This document shows positions 9,481 to 18,019 of a stretch of DNA of 30,852 nucleotides, in pieces (the first letter of the stretch is position 1; each line of letters opens with the position of its first letter). Both the position numbers and the translations under genes were made by a program. The DNA is from CAWAMR01 sp963783095. GTDB taxonomy: Bacteria > Planctomycetota > Planctomycetia > Gemmatales > Gemmataceae. Location of the stretch: assembly GCA_963783095.1 (NCBI GenBank), contig CAWAMR010000009.1:1-30852 (forward strand). Reading direction: 5' to 3'. The notes under the pieces were generated by a model. The model was not told where the DNA came from. It did not search any database and worked only from the letters and a program-made list of their open reading frames with translations.

Positions 9481-10135
9481 TTCGATCTTGCGAAGTCACC
9501 GTCGATTGCCGCGCGAGCAACTTCAACCTTATCTCTTTCCCGATCCCCCGCGCGGGGAACCGCCGCCGCCGATCGATTGGGCCACGCTGTTCGGCAACTG
9601 CAACCCCGTCGAAGTCGAAGTCGGCTTCGGGAAGGGGTTGTTTCTCTTGACCTCTGCTCTGGACGCTCCCTCGGTCAATTTTTTCGGGATTGAGATCGTT
9701 CGCAAGCTCCAACTTTACACCGCAACGCGCATGGCAGTGCGGAACCTTACCAACGTCAGGCTCGCCTGTTCGGATGCACAACCTTTTATGGATGTCTGTA
9801 TTCCCGATGCTTCGGTGCAGGCTGTCCATGTCTATTTTCCGGACCCCTGGTGGAAGAAACGCCACAAGAAACGGCGCGTTTTCACGTCGGAGTTTGCCGC
9901 AGGTGCTGCAAGAATTCTGCATTCGGGAGGTCATTTATCGATCGCGACCGATGTTGAAGAGTATTTTGGTGTGATGATGAAGATCGTGGAAGAATTACCG
10001 ACCTTCCGGTTGATTTCGCAATCCATTGACGCAACCAAGCCGGAGAAAGAGCATCTGACCAATTTTGAGCGAAAAGCTCACGAGCAGGGCCGGGCTGTAT
10101 ATCGCGCTCTATATCAAAAGCATCAAATCGGCTAA
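9467..10135 (+). CDS. trmB: tRNA (guanine-N7-)-methyltransferase TrmB
   Basis: This SAM-dependent enzyme methylates G46 of tRNA at N7. The SAM-binding motif I is VEVEVGFGKGLFLL, followed by GIEIVRKLQLY. The family signature YFPDPWWKKRHKKRR is fully present. TNFERKAHEQG near the end matches the usual T-YE-k---G C-terminal motif. The length of 222 residues fits the family. The start ATG at 9467 lies inside the end of the FabZ-like gene and has a weak ribosome site. A TTG at 9488 with GAGG upstream would shorten the N-terminus by 7 residues and is also possible. It is the last gene of the HAD-like/FabZ-like/trmB group and converges on the lipoprotein gene 17 bases away. Confidence 0.93.
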   Translation: MREDDSILRSHRRLPREQLQPYLFPDPPRGEPPPPIDWATLFGNCNPVEVEVGFGKGLFLLTSALDAPSVNFFGIEIVRKLQLYTATRMAVRNLTNVRLACSDAQPFMDVCIPDASVQAVHVYFPDPWWKKRHKKRRVFTSEFAAGAARILHSGGHLSIATDVEEYFGVMMKIVEELPTFRLISQSIDATKPEKEHLTNFERKAHEQGRAVYRALYQKHQIG

Positions 10136-10152
10136 ACGTCGAACAAGCGCGC

Positions 10153-10542
10153 TCACGGTTCTTTCGGCAGGTCGACAGTCCACTGGTTGGCTTTTGCCTC
10201 CACGGTGTAAAGCGCAGGCAGTTCGATCGGGCTTACATTATGCTCGGTAGTCTGCGGTATATACGTTACCCGGTAGTTTCCTTCCGGTGCACCGGGACGC
10301 TTCTTACCGTCACGGTCCATGGAAATGACCTCGAAGAACCCATTCTGGTCGACCAATGCGTTGATGTTCAGATCGGGGTTATCGGGCTCCGCCTTGAGAG
10401 CGAGTCTACCCCCTTTTACCGCCTGCCCGCTGCTGGTAACAGTGCCTTTGACCACGTTGAGTTTTGGCAGATTGACGGGTTTGCCGCAGCCCGTGAGAAC
10501 TGCTAGAGCAAACAGAAAGGGATAGTATCGACGACTCAACAT
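10153..10542 (-). CDS. Small lipoprotein with carboxypeptidase-regulatory-like domain
   Basis: A 129-residue protein with a lipoprotein signal: MLSRRYYPFLFALAVLTGCG, lipobox LTGC, with the lipidated Cys at residue 19. The ATG at 10542 has AAGGA 8 bases upstream. After the signal comes VVKGTVTSSGQAVKGGRLAL, the start of a transthyretin/carboxypeptidase-regulatory-like beta sandwich that is very common in planctomycete lipoproteins. YRVTYIP and the final WTVDLPKEP fit its last strands. It is divergently transcribed from the VOC gene, 43 bases away. Its function is unknown; it is likely anchored to a membrane facing the periplasm-like space. Confidence 0.83.
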   Translation of the reverse strand: MLSRRYYPFLFALAVLTGCGKPVNLPKLNVVKGTVTSSGQAVKGGRLALKAEPDNPDLNINALVDQNGFFEVISMDRDGKKRPGAPEGNYRVTYIPQTTEHNVSPIELPALYTVEAKANQWTVDLPKEP

Positions 10543-10585
10543 GCGGATATCCTTTTGAAACGATTCACTCAAGACCGAGCAAGAA

Positions 10586-10985
10586 ATGACCCATTTTCCT
10601 GTGACACACATCGATCACTGTTCAGTCCTTATCACGGACATTGCCGCAGCCCGGCGATTCTACGGCGATCAATTGGGACTGCGCGAAATCCCGGCTCCGA
10701 ACACCTTCGACTTCGTGGCGCTTTGGTTCGATCTTGGGGGAACGTATCTCCATCTCTTGCTGAAATCGCAGCCCGACACCATCAGTCCACGTCATTTTTG
10801 TCTTCATGTCAGCGACATCGCGATGGCTCGCGCATATGAAAGAACAAGGCATTCCGGTGGATGAAACGGTCAAAATCCCATCGGCAGAACGTTTCTTTAT
10901 CCGCGATCCGGATGGCAATCGCATCGAAGTGTTGCAATGGGAACGCAGATATGATCCCGAAGTGGATGGACGCTACCTGGTGTAA
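10586..10985 (+). CDS. VOC (glyoxalase/bleomycin-resistance) family protein, one frame break
   Basis: A VOC fold made of two beta-alpha-beta-beta-beta halves. The first half has VTHIDHCSVLITDIAAARRF and YGDQLGLREI, and the second has HFCLHVSDIAMARA. The frame changes near 10831; conserved sequence then resumes as MKEQGIPVDETV and FFIRDPDGNRIEVLQW up to TAA at 10985. Candidate metal ligands are the His of IDHCS, the His of YLHLLL, the His of FCLHV and the Glu of NRIEVL, an H-H-H/E pattern seen in metal-binding VOC enzymes. About 133 residues, normal for the family. The substrate cannot be told. The start ATG at 10586 has only a weak purine stretch before it. Confidence 0.82.
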
Positions 10986-10996
10986 ACCAAGGGATG

Positions 10997-11032
10997 AAGG
11001 ATGAAATAAGAGTCTATTGCCCTTTCATCCTT
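10997..11032. terminator. Bidirectional terminator-like hairpin
   Basis: A perfect 10-base inverted repeat, AAGGATGAAA at 10997-11006 and TTTCATCCTT at 11023-11032, with a 16-base loop. It sits between the converging VOC and rpsR genes, as a shared terminator would. The following T-rich stretch on the plus strand is short (ATTCCTTT), so the call is moderate. Confidence 0.5.
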
Positions 11033-11045
11033 ATTCCTTTGTACA

Positions 11046-11288
11046 CTACTCTCCCACATACGGCATCAGCGCCATGAAGCGGGCGCGCTTGACCGCCAAG
11101 CCGACGGCGCGCTGGAACGTCGAACAGGTTCCGCTGCGCTTTCGACTGAAGAGCTTGCCCTGAGGAGTACACAGTTTCTTCAGGTTGGGAACATCCTTGT
11201 AATCCACGAAGGCCGGTCGGGGACAGCCTTCCTTGGTACAGAATCGACATTTGCCCGAATTCTTCCGCTTCAGCTTCTTCCGAATCAT
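11046..11288 (-). CDS. rpsR: 30S ribosomal protein bS18
   Basis: An 80-residue protein of the small ribosomal subunit that pairs with bS6 near the central domain of 16S rRNA. The family core is visible: FVDYKDVPNLKKL (normally IDYKD), GKLFSRKRSGTCSTFQRAV, and VKRARFMALMPYV at the end. The N-terminal region has CRFCTKEGC plus further Cys in KKLC and GTC, so this looks like the cysteine-containing, probably zinc-binding, form of S18. The start is the ATG at 11288; upstream in-frame codons exist but look non-coding. bS6 and ssb, common neighbours elsewhere, are not here. Confidence 0.95.
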   Translation of the reverse strand: MIRKKLKRKNSGKCRFCTKEGCPRPAFVDYKDVPNLKKLCTPQGKLFSRKRSGTCSTFQRAVGLAVKRARFMALMPYVGE

Positions 11289-11487
11289 GAACGTAACTCT
11301 CTGACTTGGGTCCAACAACTCGATACGCATCGTTTTTACGGAAGTGTTACCGTAGTAGTCGAGCATCTCCCTGTCAACCGTGCCCGATCGTTTTCGCCGA
11401 AACACTTCGGCTTGACCAGTTTACCCAGATAGGGTATCGCCTCCTTATCAACTCGCCCATCGGCATCGACACGGGAAGCGGATTCCA

Positions 11488-12374
11488 GTGAGATTGAAGA
11501 TCATGCCATCCGATTCGTATCCCAATTTGCAACTCTGGAATGCACCGATTGCATCGGATGGTGCCGCGCCTACTGACCCAACGAATGGCCTTTCACCTGA
11601 ATTGGAGTACGCCGAACAGCTCGCCTGCCAGGAAATATGGCGGCAGACTTCCCAGCGAAAACGAACCGACTTGGAGCCGTACTCCTTGGCGTGGTTTGAA
11701 TGGCTCGAACAGCGCCGTTATGCCAAACAAGGCTCCTGGCTCACGCGCCGGATGGAGTTTCGACGGCACGCGGGCGACAAGATTCTTTGTCTGGGTCATG
11801 GGCTCGGGACCGATTGGGTTCAATACGCCGCCCACGATGCCCAGGTGATTGTACTTCATCCAGCGGCGGAGCAACTGGCGCTGGTTCGACGCAACTTTGA
11901 AGCCCGACAACTTGCCGCACAATGGATTCAAGGATCATTCACCGCGTTGCCTCAGCGCCCAAACAGCATGGACGTCGTCTGTCTGTCCGGATTGCACGGC
12001 CAACTCGATGCTCTTCCTGCGGTGATTGCCGAAATCTACCGCGTTCTCCGGCCCGGCGGCAAGGTGTTGAGCATTCTGCCGGCGTGGTACAATGTCCTGC
12101 GCTGGCAGGAATTGTGTCATCCCTGGATGAGTTGGTTCCGTCCATCGAGCCGGAAGAAACCCAAGGAACCTCGGTACTCATCGCGCGATCTGCGCAAATG
12201 TTCCAGGACTTCAGCGAACATCGTCTCTATCAACGACATCTTCGACGTTCCGATTTGCCGCACCTTTGGCGCTGGCTGCCCTTACCGTTATTAGAACGGC
12301 TCATGGGCAAGTTTGTCCTCCTAAAAGCCTTCAAGCCCCTGAGTTCTGCGCTCACCATCGCCGCTGCCGCATGA
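11488..12374 (+). CDS. Class I SAM-dependent methyltransferase, one frame break
   Basis: A protein of about 295 residues after joining. A helical N-terminus (PYSLAWFEWLEQRRY) precedes the Rossmann domain. Motif I is KILCLGHGLGTDWVQYA, with the G-G-G pattern. Where the acidic residue at the end of strand 2 is expected, it reads VIVLHP. VVCLSGLHGQLDAL and EIYRVLRPGGKVLSILPAWY are the later family blocks. Near 12197, at the run AAA in GCAAATG, the frame shifts by one; the C-terminus continues MFQDFSEHRLYQRHLRRSD and ends GKFVLLKAFKPL. The start is either GTG 11488 or ATG 11503; I give the longer. It is divergent from rpsR, with 199 bases between them. The substrate is unknown. Confidence 0.8.
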
Positions 12375-12390
12375 CCCATTCGTCGATCTT

Positions 12391-13660
12391 TGTAGCAACT
12401 TGTAACTTGTATCATTGGCGATCGAAATCTCGTTTGTTTGGTTATTCAATCGTTGATCCAGAACCGAAATTCTGTAGCAATTTGTAGCTTCTGCCCCCGG
12501 TTTCGGGCTCTCATCAGCAAAAACTTCGCCAATCCATCAAATCGATAAGCGTTTGATTGGATTTAGTTCTTGGAAGCACGACATTCAGAAATTCGTTCGT
12601 CCGTATTTTCTATCGTCGACGTACAAACCGGTTTTTTGTAGCGTCTCCGCCCGTTTCGGGCCCTCATCAGCAAAAACCTCGGCAATCCATCAAATCGATA
12701 AGCGTTTGATTGGCTCTTAGTTCTTGGAAGCACGGCGCACGGCGTTCAACACCTCGTTTGTTTGGTTATTCAATCGTTGATCATGAACCGAAATTCTGTA
12801 GCAATTTGTAGCACGACATTCAGAAATTCGTTCGTCCGTATTTTCTATCATCGACGTACAAACTGATTTTTTGTAGCAATTTGTAGCGTCTGCGCCGATC
12901 ACGGGCCCTCATATGAAAGTAACTTCGCCAGAATATCAAATCAATAATCGTTGGATTGAGGCGAAGTTTCTTGGAAGCATGGCGACCACAATCTCGTTTG
13001 TTTTGTTGTTCAATCGTTGATCATGAACCGAAATTCTGTAGCAATTTGTAGCACAATATTCAGAAGTTTGTTCAATCGTATTTTCTATCATCCATGTACA
13101 AACCGATTTTTGTAGCAACCCAGCCCGACAGACAGATCATAAGCCCAGTTCTTTGGAAGCAGTTTGTAACATTCCACCCGCTTGACTGCTCCCCAATTCA
13201 ATTTTTTGTAGCAATTTGTAGCGTCCGCCCCCGATGCTCGGGGCCTCATCACCAAAGAACTTCGTCAGTGTATCAAATCGATAATTGTTTGATCCAATGG
13301 CAGTTTCTTTGGAAGCATTCCACTCGCATGGCTACTCTGACTATCATTTGATTTTCTCTGTGGATCTTGTTCTTGTAGCATTTTGTAGCGTCTGCGCCCG
13401 GTTTCGGGCCCTCATCTGAAAGTAACTTCGCCAGAATATCAAATCGATAAGCGTTTGATTGAGGCGAAGTTTCTTGGAAGCGTCTGCGCCCGTTTCGGGC
13501 CCTCATCAGCAAAAACCTCGGCAATCCATCAAATCGATAAGCGTTTGATTGGCTCTTAGTTCTTGGAAGCGTCTGCACCGGTTTCGGGCCCTCATCTGAA
13601 AGCAACTTCGCCAGAATATCAAATCAATAATTGTTGGATTGAGGCGAAGTTTCTTGGAAG
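12391..13660. repeat. Mosaic array of recurring non-coding modules (families A, B, C)
   Basis: No gene fits here. Instead about 15 modules of 60-95 bases are strung together. Family A (seven copies: 12488-12577, 12641-12731, 12886-12978, 13221-13317, 13388-13481, 13482-13570, 13571-13660) begins GTCTGCGCCCG, has a GCCCG-GTTT-CGGGC hairpin, then ATCAAATCGATAAGCGTTTG, and ends TTCTTGGAAGC. Family B (about 12578-12640, 12812-12885, 13052-13118) has ATTCAGAAATTCGTTCGTCC and TTTTCTATCATCGACGTACA. Family C (about 12412-12487, 12731-12811, 12978-13051) has CTCGTTTGTTTGGTTATTCA and TGATCATGAACCGAAATTC. B and C end in TTGTAGC, usually as TGTAGCAATTTGTAGC. Two further single modules lie at 13119-13220 and 13318-13387. 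The order is C-A-B-A-C-B-A-C-B-x-A-y-A-A-A. Every module ends in AGC. Confidence 0.85.
13388..13660. repeat. Three head-to-tail family A modules of two subtypes
   Basis: Copies A5, A6 and A7 abut without spacer. A5 and A7 (subtype b) carry TGAAAGTAACTTCGCC and GGCGAAGTT, so AACTTCGCC can pair with GGCGAAGTT around the inner ATCAAA/TTTGAT stem. A6 (subtype a) carries AGCAAAAACCTCGGCAATCC and TTGGCTCTTAGTTC, identical in this part to A2. The subtypes alternate, so the array did not arise by simple duplication of the last unit. Confidence 0.8.
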
Positions 13661-13783
13661 TCTGATGTTTTTCAAATTGTCTGACCCTGTTCTTTGGCGC
13701 GTCGCCAGACGCGACAGCGATTTCGGTAGGGCCGGCGAGCCGAGCCGGACCGCGACGCGAAGCGTCGAAACCTGCCAGCTCGG

Positions 13784-13893
13784 GTGTAACCAGATTCTCT
13801 GGGGGTGTAGCCGAATTCGCCAGACTTCGGGTTTCGCCACACCCCGAATTCTGGCGAATTCGGCTACACCGACGCCCCCTGAGAATTTGGTTA
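13784..13893. repeat. Long imperfect palindrome
   Basis: The core arms GGTGTAGCCGAATTCGCCAG at 13804 and CTGGCGAATTCGGCTACACC ending at 13870 are part of 28-base arms that differ at one position, around an 11-base loop (TTTCGCCACAC). The pairing continues outwards through AACCAGATTCTC and GAGAATTTGGTT with a small asymmetric gap. A degenerate copy of the same element is at 25618-25680. It lies in the gene-free stretch between the module array and the LRR gene. It could be a strong terminator or a mobile palindromic repeat. Confidence 0.8.
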
Positions 13894-14047
13894 TGCCCGC
13901 CGCCGGCTTAGCGCCAAAGTATATACGTTGCGCTCAGCGCGAGGCCGGCTCTTTTTCCCTCATTCATTATACTGGACATTTGTTGCAAACTATGGATGGT
14001 TGCCTAAAATAATGAAAAATCCGGCACGCCGTGGACCGACGGCACAC

Positions 14048-17000
14048 TTACTGTGGCAGCCGGAGTACTTGGTTTTTGGCAATGTCGCACTTCGGAAGTG
14101 CTTTCCGGATTTCCTTCACTCCGGCATCCGTCACCTTCGTGCCGCTGAGGTCGAGCGTGGTGAGTTGCGTGAGTTCCTTGAGTTCCTTGAGCCCAGCGTC
14201 CGTTACCTGCGTGCCGGTCAGGAGTAGAGTGGTGAGGCTCTTGAGTTCCTTGAGTTCCTTGAGCCCGGCGTCCGTGACCTTTGTGTCGCTGAGGTTGAGC
14301 TCGTTAAGTTGTTTGAGATCCTTGAGTTCCTTCAGCCCCGCGTCCGTAACCTTTGTCTCGCCGAGGTTGAGTTCCGTGAGTTGCTTGAGTTCTTTGAGTT
14401 CCTTGAGCCCGGCGTCCGTCACCTGCGTGCGTCCGATCCAGAGTACGCTGAGTTGTTTGAGTTCCTTGAGTTCCTTGAGCCCGGCGTCCGTCACCCTTGT
14501 GTTATAAAGACGGAGGTTGGTGAGTTGTTTGAGTTCCTTGAGTTCCTTCAAGCCCTGCGTCCGTCACCTTCGTCAGGCTGAGGCCGAGCGAGGTGAGTTG
14601 CTTGAGTTCCTTGAGTTCCTTGAGCCCCGCGTCCGTCACCTGCGTGCCGCTCAAGGTCGAGCGTGGTGAGTTGTTTGAGTTCCTTGAGTTCCTTCAGCCC
14701 GGCGTCCGTCACTTGCGTTTCAGTGAGGCCGAGCCCAGTGAGTTGTTTGAGATTCCTTGAGTTCCTTCAGCCCTGCGTCCGTCACCTGCGTGCCGTTGAG
14801 GTTGAGCGAGGTGAGTTGTTTGAGTTCCTTGAGTTCCTTCAGCCCCGCGTCCGTCACCTGCGTGACGCTCGAGGTCGAGCGTCGGTGAGTTGCTTGAGTT
14901 CCTTGAGTTCCTTCAGTCCTGCGTCCGTCACCTTCGTCCCGCCGAGGTTGAGCGTGGTGAGTTGTTTGAGTTCCTTGAGTTCCTTCAGCCCCGCGTCCGT
15001 CACCTGCGATGCGGTGAGGTCGAGCGAGTGAGTTGTTTGAGTTCCTTGAGTTCCTTCAGCCCGGCATCCGTCACCTGCGTGTAGCTGAGGTCGAGCGAGG
15101 TGAGTTGTTTGAGTTCCTTGAGTTCCTTCAGCCCCGCGTCCGTCACCTGCGTGCCCTGGAGGATCGAGCGTGGTGAGTTCCTTGAGTTCCTTGAGTTCCT
15201 TCAGCCCTGCGTCCGTCACGTTCGTGCCGGCGAGTTTGAGCGTGGTAAGTTGTTTGAGATTCTTGAGTTCTTTTATTCCGGCGTCCGTCACCAGCAGCGT
15301 GCCAGAGATGTCGAGCGTGGTAAGTTTTTTGAGATTCTTCAGTTCCTTTATTCCGGCGTCCATGATCAGCGTGCCAGAGATGTCGAGGTCTGTTGCGTCG
15401 ACGGCGATTTCTTTGTCTACGCCAGGGATCGTGATGGTCTTTCTGTCTTGAGCGCGCTTGTACTCAACTAGCACCAACCCACTCCCTTTTGCGGCGGCGA
15501 ACTCGGTTGGCTCTTTGCGGATTTGGCCCCGCTCCATTAGCAAGGTGAGGGTGCCATTGGCCAGCTTGAGCAGCCCGGCTCTGGAGTAAGTGAACCCTTC
15601 GACCAGTTCGTCCGCCTTCGGGTCGAATAGCCCGACTCGGTACCGGTCGCCCTCATCCCGCAGGTGAAACGCCCACTCCGCCGTCCCGTCCTTGGTGGTG
15701 AACCAAGCCCGGCCGCCCTTGAACTCAACCACTCCTTCCCCGGGGGCGAAGCGCCCGTTTTTCCCGTCGAACTCGTACCGCACGGCGACCCACTTGCCCG
15801 CCAACTGCGGCCAGATTGTGTCCTTTACTGGCTTAAGGTAAAGGGTGTTAGTGCCGAAGTCGATCACCGCCGACCCGTTGAGCAGGTCAAGATTGCCGAG
15901 TACCCCTTGGATCGGCGGATGCTTCACGCCGGTCAGGGCCCGATTTAGTTCGGCCAGGTCGAAGGCCCCGCCATGCACTACCACCCACGCCCGCCGCGTG
16001 TCGTACCCGCCAAACGTCAGCCCGCGAAGGTGAACTTCGTCGACCTTCGCGCCGCCGGATAAGCCCTCGACCTGCATCTTGCCGAGCCGGTCGGCCCTCC
16101 ACTTATCTAACCCCGTCGGGTCGAACCCGGACATGCCTGCCCCGGTGTCCACCAGGAGTCGGAGGTCGTGCCGGCCGATGCGGGCGGTGACTACCCGCTT
16201 GCCTCCGGGAATTATTTCCATCGGGAGTGCATTATACCCCTCTCGGGTCAGCAACTCACGGAGCGGGTCGGCCGAGCTCCCGTCGGTGGCCCCTGGCGCA
16301 GTCTGCTTCAGCTCCAACAACACCAATCCACTTCCCTTTGGGGCTGCGAAATCGGTGGGTGGCTCCTTGGCCTTCTTAATGTCCAGGGCTAGACAGGCGG
16401 TCATCCGCCCATCGACCACTTTAATCATCCCGCCGGCCAGGGGGATGACATTCGGCTTCCCCTCCCGTTTCGGGTCGGACAGGAACATCCAGTCCACGTC
16501 GCGATACGTCATCAGACTGATGGCGTATTCGCGGGTCTGTCCACCGTCGGTCATTTTGAATCGGCGGCCTGCGAACGCGATCGTGGGCGGCATCTTCGGG
16601 TCGAGCATCCGGGCCTGCCCCTCCTCCTGCCAACTCGTGATCGTCCAAGTGCCGGCCAGTCGTGGCGAGGCGGTCTGAAGCGGCGGCCGGAGGTACAGGG
16701 ACCGAGCAGGGTAATCGACCACGGTCGCCCATGAATCGAGCATCCACATGCCGAACAGCCCCGTGGGCCTGTCGCCGCTGTTAAACCCATTCAGGTCGAT
16801 CGCCAGGCCTTCGATCCATTCCCAGTCCTTGTGAAAGTCGTACGGCCCAAAAGTGAGGCCGGGGAACAGCACCCTGCGACCCACCCACCTTTTACCCAGC
16901 CCAACCAACTCGGCCTCCTGGCCCAACTTCAGCTTCAGCCGCTTCGCCACCGCCAGGTCGAGTACCGTCTCCCTGCACCCGCTGTCGAGCAGGAACCTCG

Positions 17001-17208
17001 CTTTTTCGGTGCCGACCGTTCCCTCGACGTATGGCACTAAGTTTCCCCAGGGCCCGACGGTAAGGGGGACGGGGGTGTATCCAGCCCGGACGAGGGCGGG
17101 CCGGCGGGCGTCCGTAGCTTTCGCAGGGGGCTTGTCCTCGGCCCCGACGGGCCTTCCGAGAATGACGGTCAAGAGGACGACGAACCACAGACGAATCGGA
17201 TACAACAC
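14048..17208 (-). CDS. Secreted double retropepsin-like / TIGR03067-like protein with 18 leucine-rich repeats (several frame breaks)
   Basis: The start is GTG 17208, with AGGAGG 6 bases upstream, the same leader as the paralogue at 21170. Signal peptide: MLYPIRLWFVVLLTVILG with cleavage near PVGA. Retropepsin-like domain 1 spans about residues 40-180 (FLLDSG, Asp 75), then a TIGR03067-like domain at about 183-302 (LAGTWTITSW to TDFAAPKGSGLVLLELK). Retropepsin-like domain 2 spans about 315-465 (LLVDTGA, Asp 354), then a second TIGR03067-like domain at about 468-585. After a linker (ITIPGVDKEIAV) come 18 repeats of VTDAGLKELKELKQLTTLNL type, 24 residues each. The frame is clean down to about 15180. 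Between 15160 and 14550 there are about six frame changes, then a clean tail of 7 repeats ends at TAA 14048. Two aspartic half-sites suggest an intramolecular protease, but activity is unproven. Confidence 0.75.
14120..15385 (-). repeat. 72-bp tandem repeats coding for the LRR tract
   Basis: Eighteen units share gcgtccgtcacctgcgtg on the plus strand, at about 14125, 14197, 14269, 14341, 14412, 14484, 14557, 14629, 14702, 14775, 14847, 14921, 14993, 15064, 15136, 15209, 15281 and 15356. Most spacings are exactly 72. Departures are 73 (at 14557, 14702, 14775, 15209), 74 (14921), 71 (15064) and 75 (15356, in frame). The high DNA identity suggests recent expansion or gene conversion. The off-step spacings mark the frame breaks of the gene. 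Confidence 0.88.
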
Positions 17209-17599
17209 GGAGAACCTCCTCGCTCGCGGTAAACAGACGGTCCACCCTCCGAACAAAGCCGCCACATGACCAGATTGGTCAATTTACCGAGAATCCTTCT
17301 CCTCGAATATCGAGCATTTCGGGTGCTAGATTTATTGAGGAGTTGTAATTTATTAACTTCCCCGTTCGTATTCCGATAATCTGGAGCAATTATTCATTAT
17401 TCAAGGTAGGTTGGGTCGCATCAGGATGCCGGTATTGAAAAAGTCTCCGCAAGTCGAAGCCGCTATCCGGCAATGTTGTGAATTCCCTGGGTGAGCGCGT
17501 CGGCTTTACACGGACGCAAGCGTCAAACTCGGTCTGGGTGTTGGCCGCCACGATTGACCGCTGCCTTGAAGGTACACGGTTTTGTGTCAAAGTGCGCTG

Positions 17600-17840
17600 C
17601 GCTGCCCAATTGCATCGTACAGTTAGGTTCCCTGCATCTGCAATCCGGCACTGGTCGTATCTGTCACACCCGTCATTCGGTTGCGGTTGTCGAAGCCGAA
17701 GGCGATGACTTCTCCGGTGCTGATGTTGGTCTTCTGGATGAGGTTGCCGTTCTTGTCGTAACCGTAACTCGATACCCCGTCGCTGATGAGTTCGTTGGCC
17801 GGACCGGTGGTATAGGGCTGCCGAGACCTGCAAGGCAAAA
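17600..17840 (-). pseudogene. RHS-repeat (YD-repeat) protein remnant
   Basis: In one frame the minus strand reads SYGYDKNGNLIQKTNISTGE and FGFDNRNRMTGVTD, two unmistakable YD repeats of the RHS/teneurin-like family. Just downstream, in another frame, LYDAIGQRSAL looks like a third YD repeat. No start, no shell domain and no toxin end are present, and the flanks show no RHS sequence. It is a fragment left by deletion or insertion. RHS proteins are large secreted polymorphic toxins or surface proteins. The fragment sits in the AT-richer stretch between the two protease-like paralogues. The rest of 17209-18019 shows no gene that I can support. Confidence 0.65.
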
Positions 17841-18019
17841 CTCACTCTTCGCGGCAGTCCGATCCCACCATTGCCGCGCGCTGGTCGGGCGGTCGCCGCG
17901 ATACAAAACCCATACATCGTTAATTCGGCTACAATTGCGACCAGAATTTGCTTCGGCACAATTATCACTCAGACGTCCGAATTCCTTTTTCAGCAAGACG
18001 CGATGACATGGCCGAGTTG

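Noticed and set aside
12717..13605. Repetitive open frames on the minus strand in the module array (peptides such as SNAYRFD and ATNCYK)
   Set aside because: They are simply translations of the DNA repeats. They lack ribosome sites, change frame between modules and have no domain pattern.
12391..13660. CRISPR array or integron attC cassettes
   Set aside because: Modules are 60-95 bases, of several families and often adjacent without unique spacers, and no cas gene is near. The attC core patterns RYYYAAC and GTTRRRY do not occur at module ends, cassettes have no genes, and no integrase is seen.
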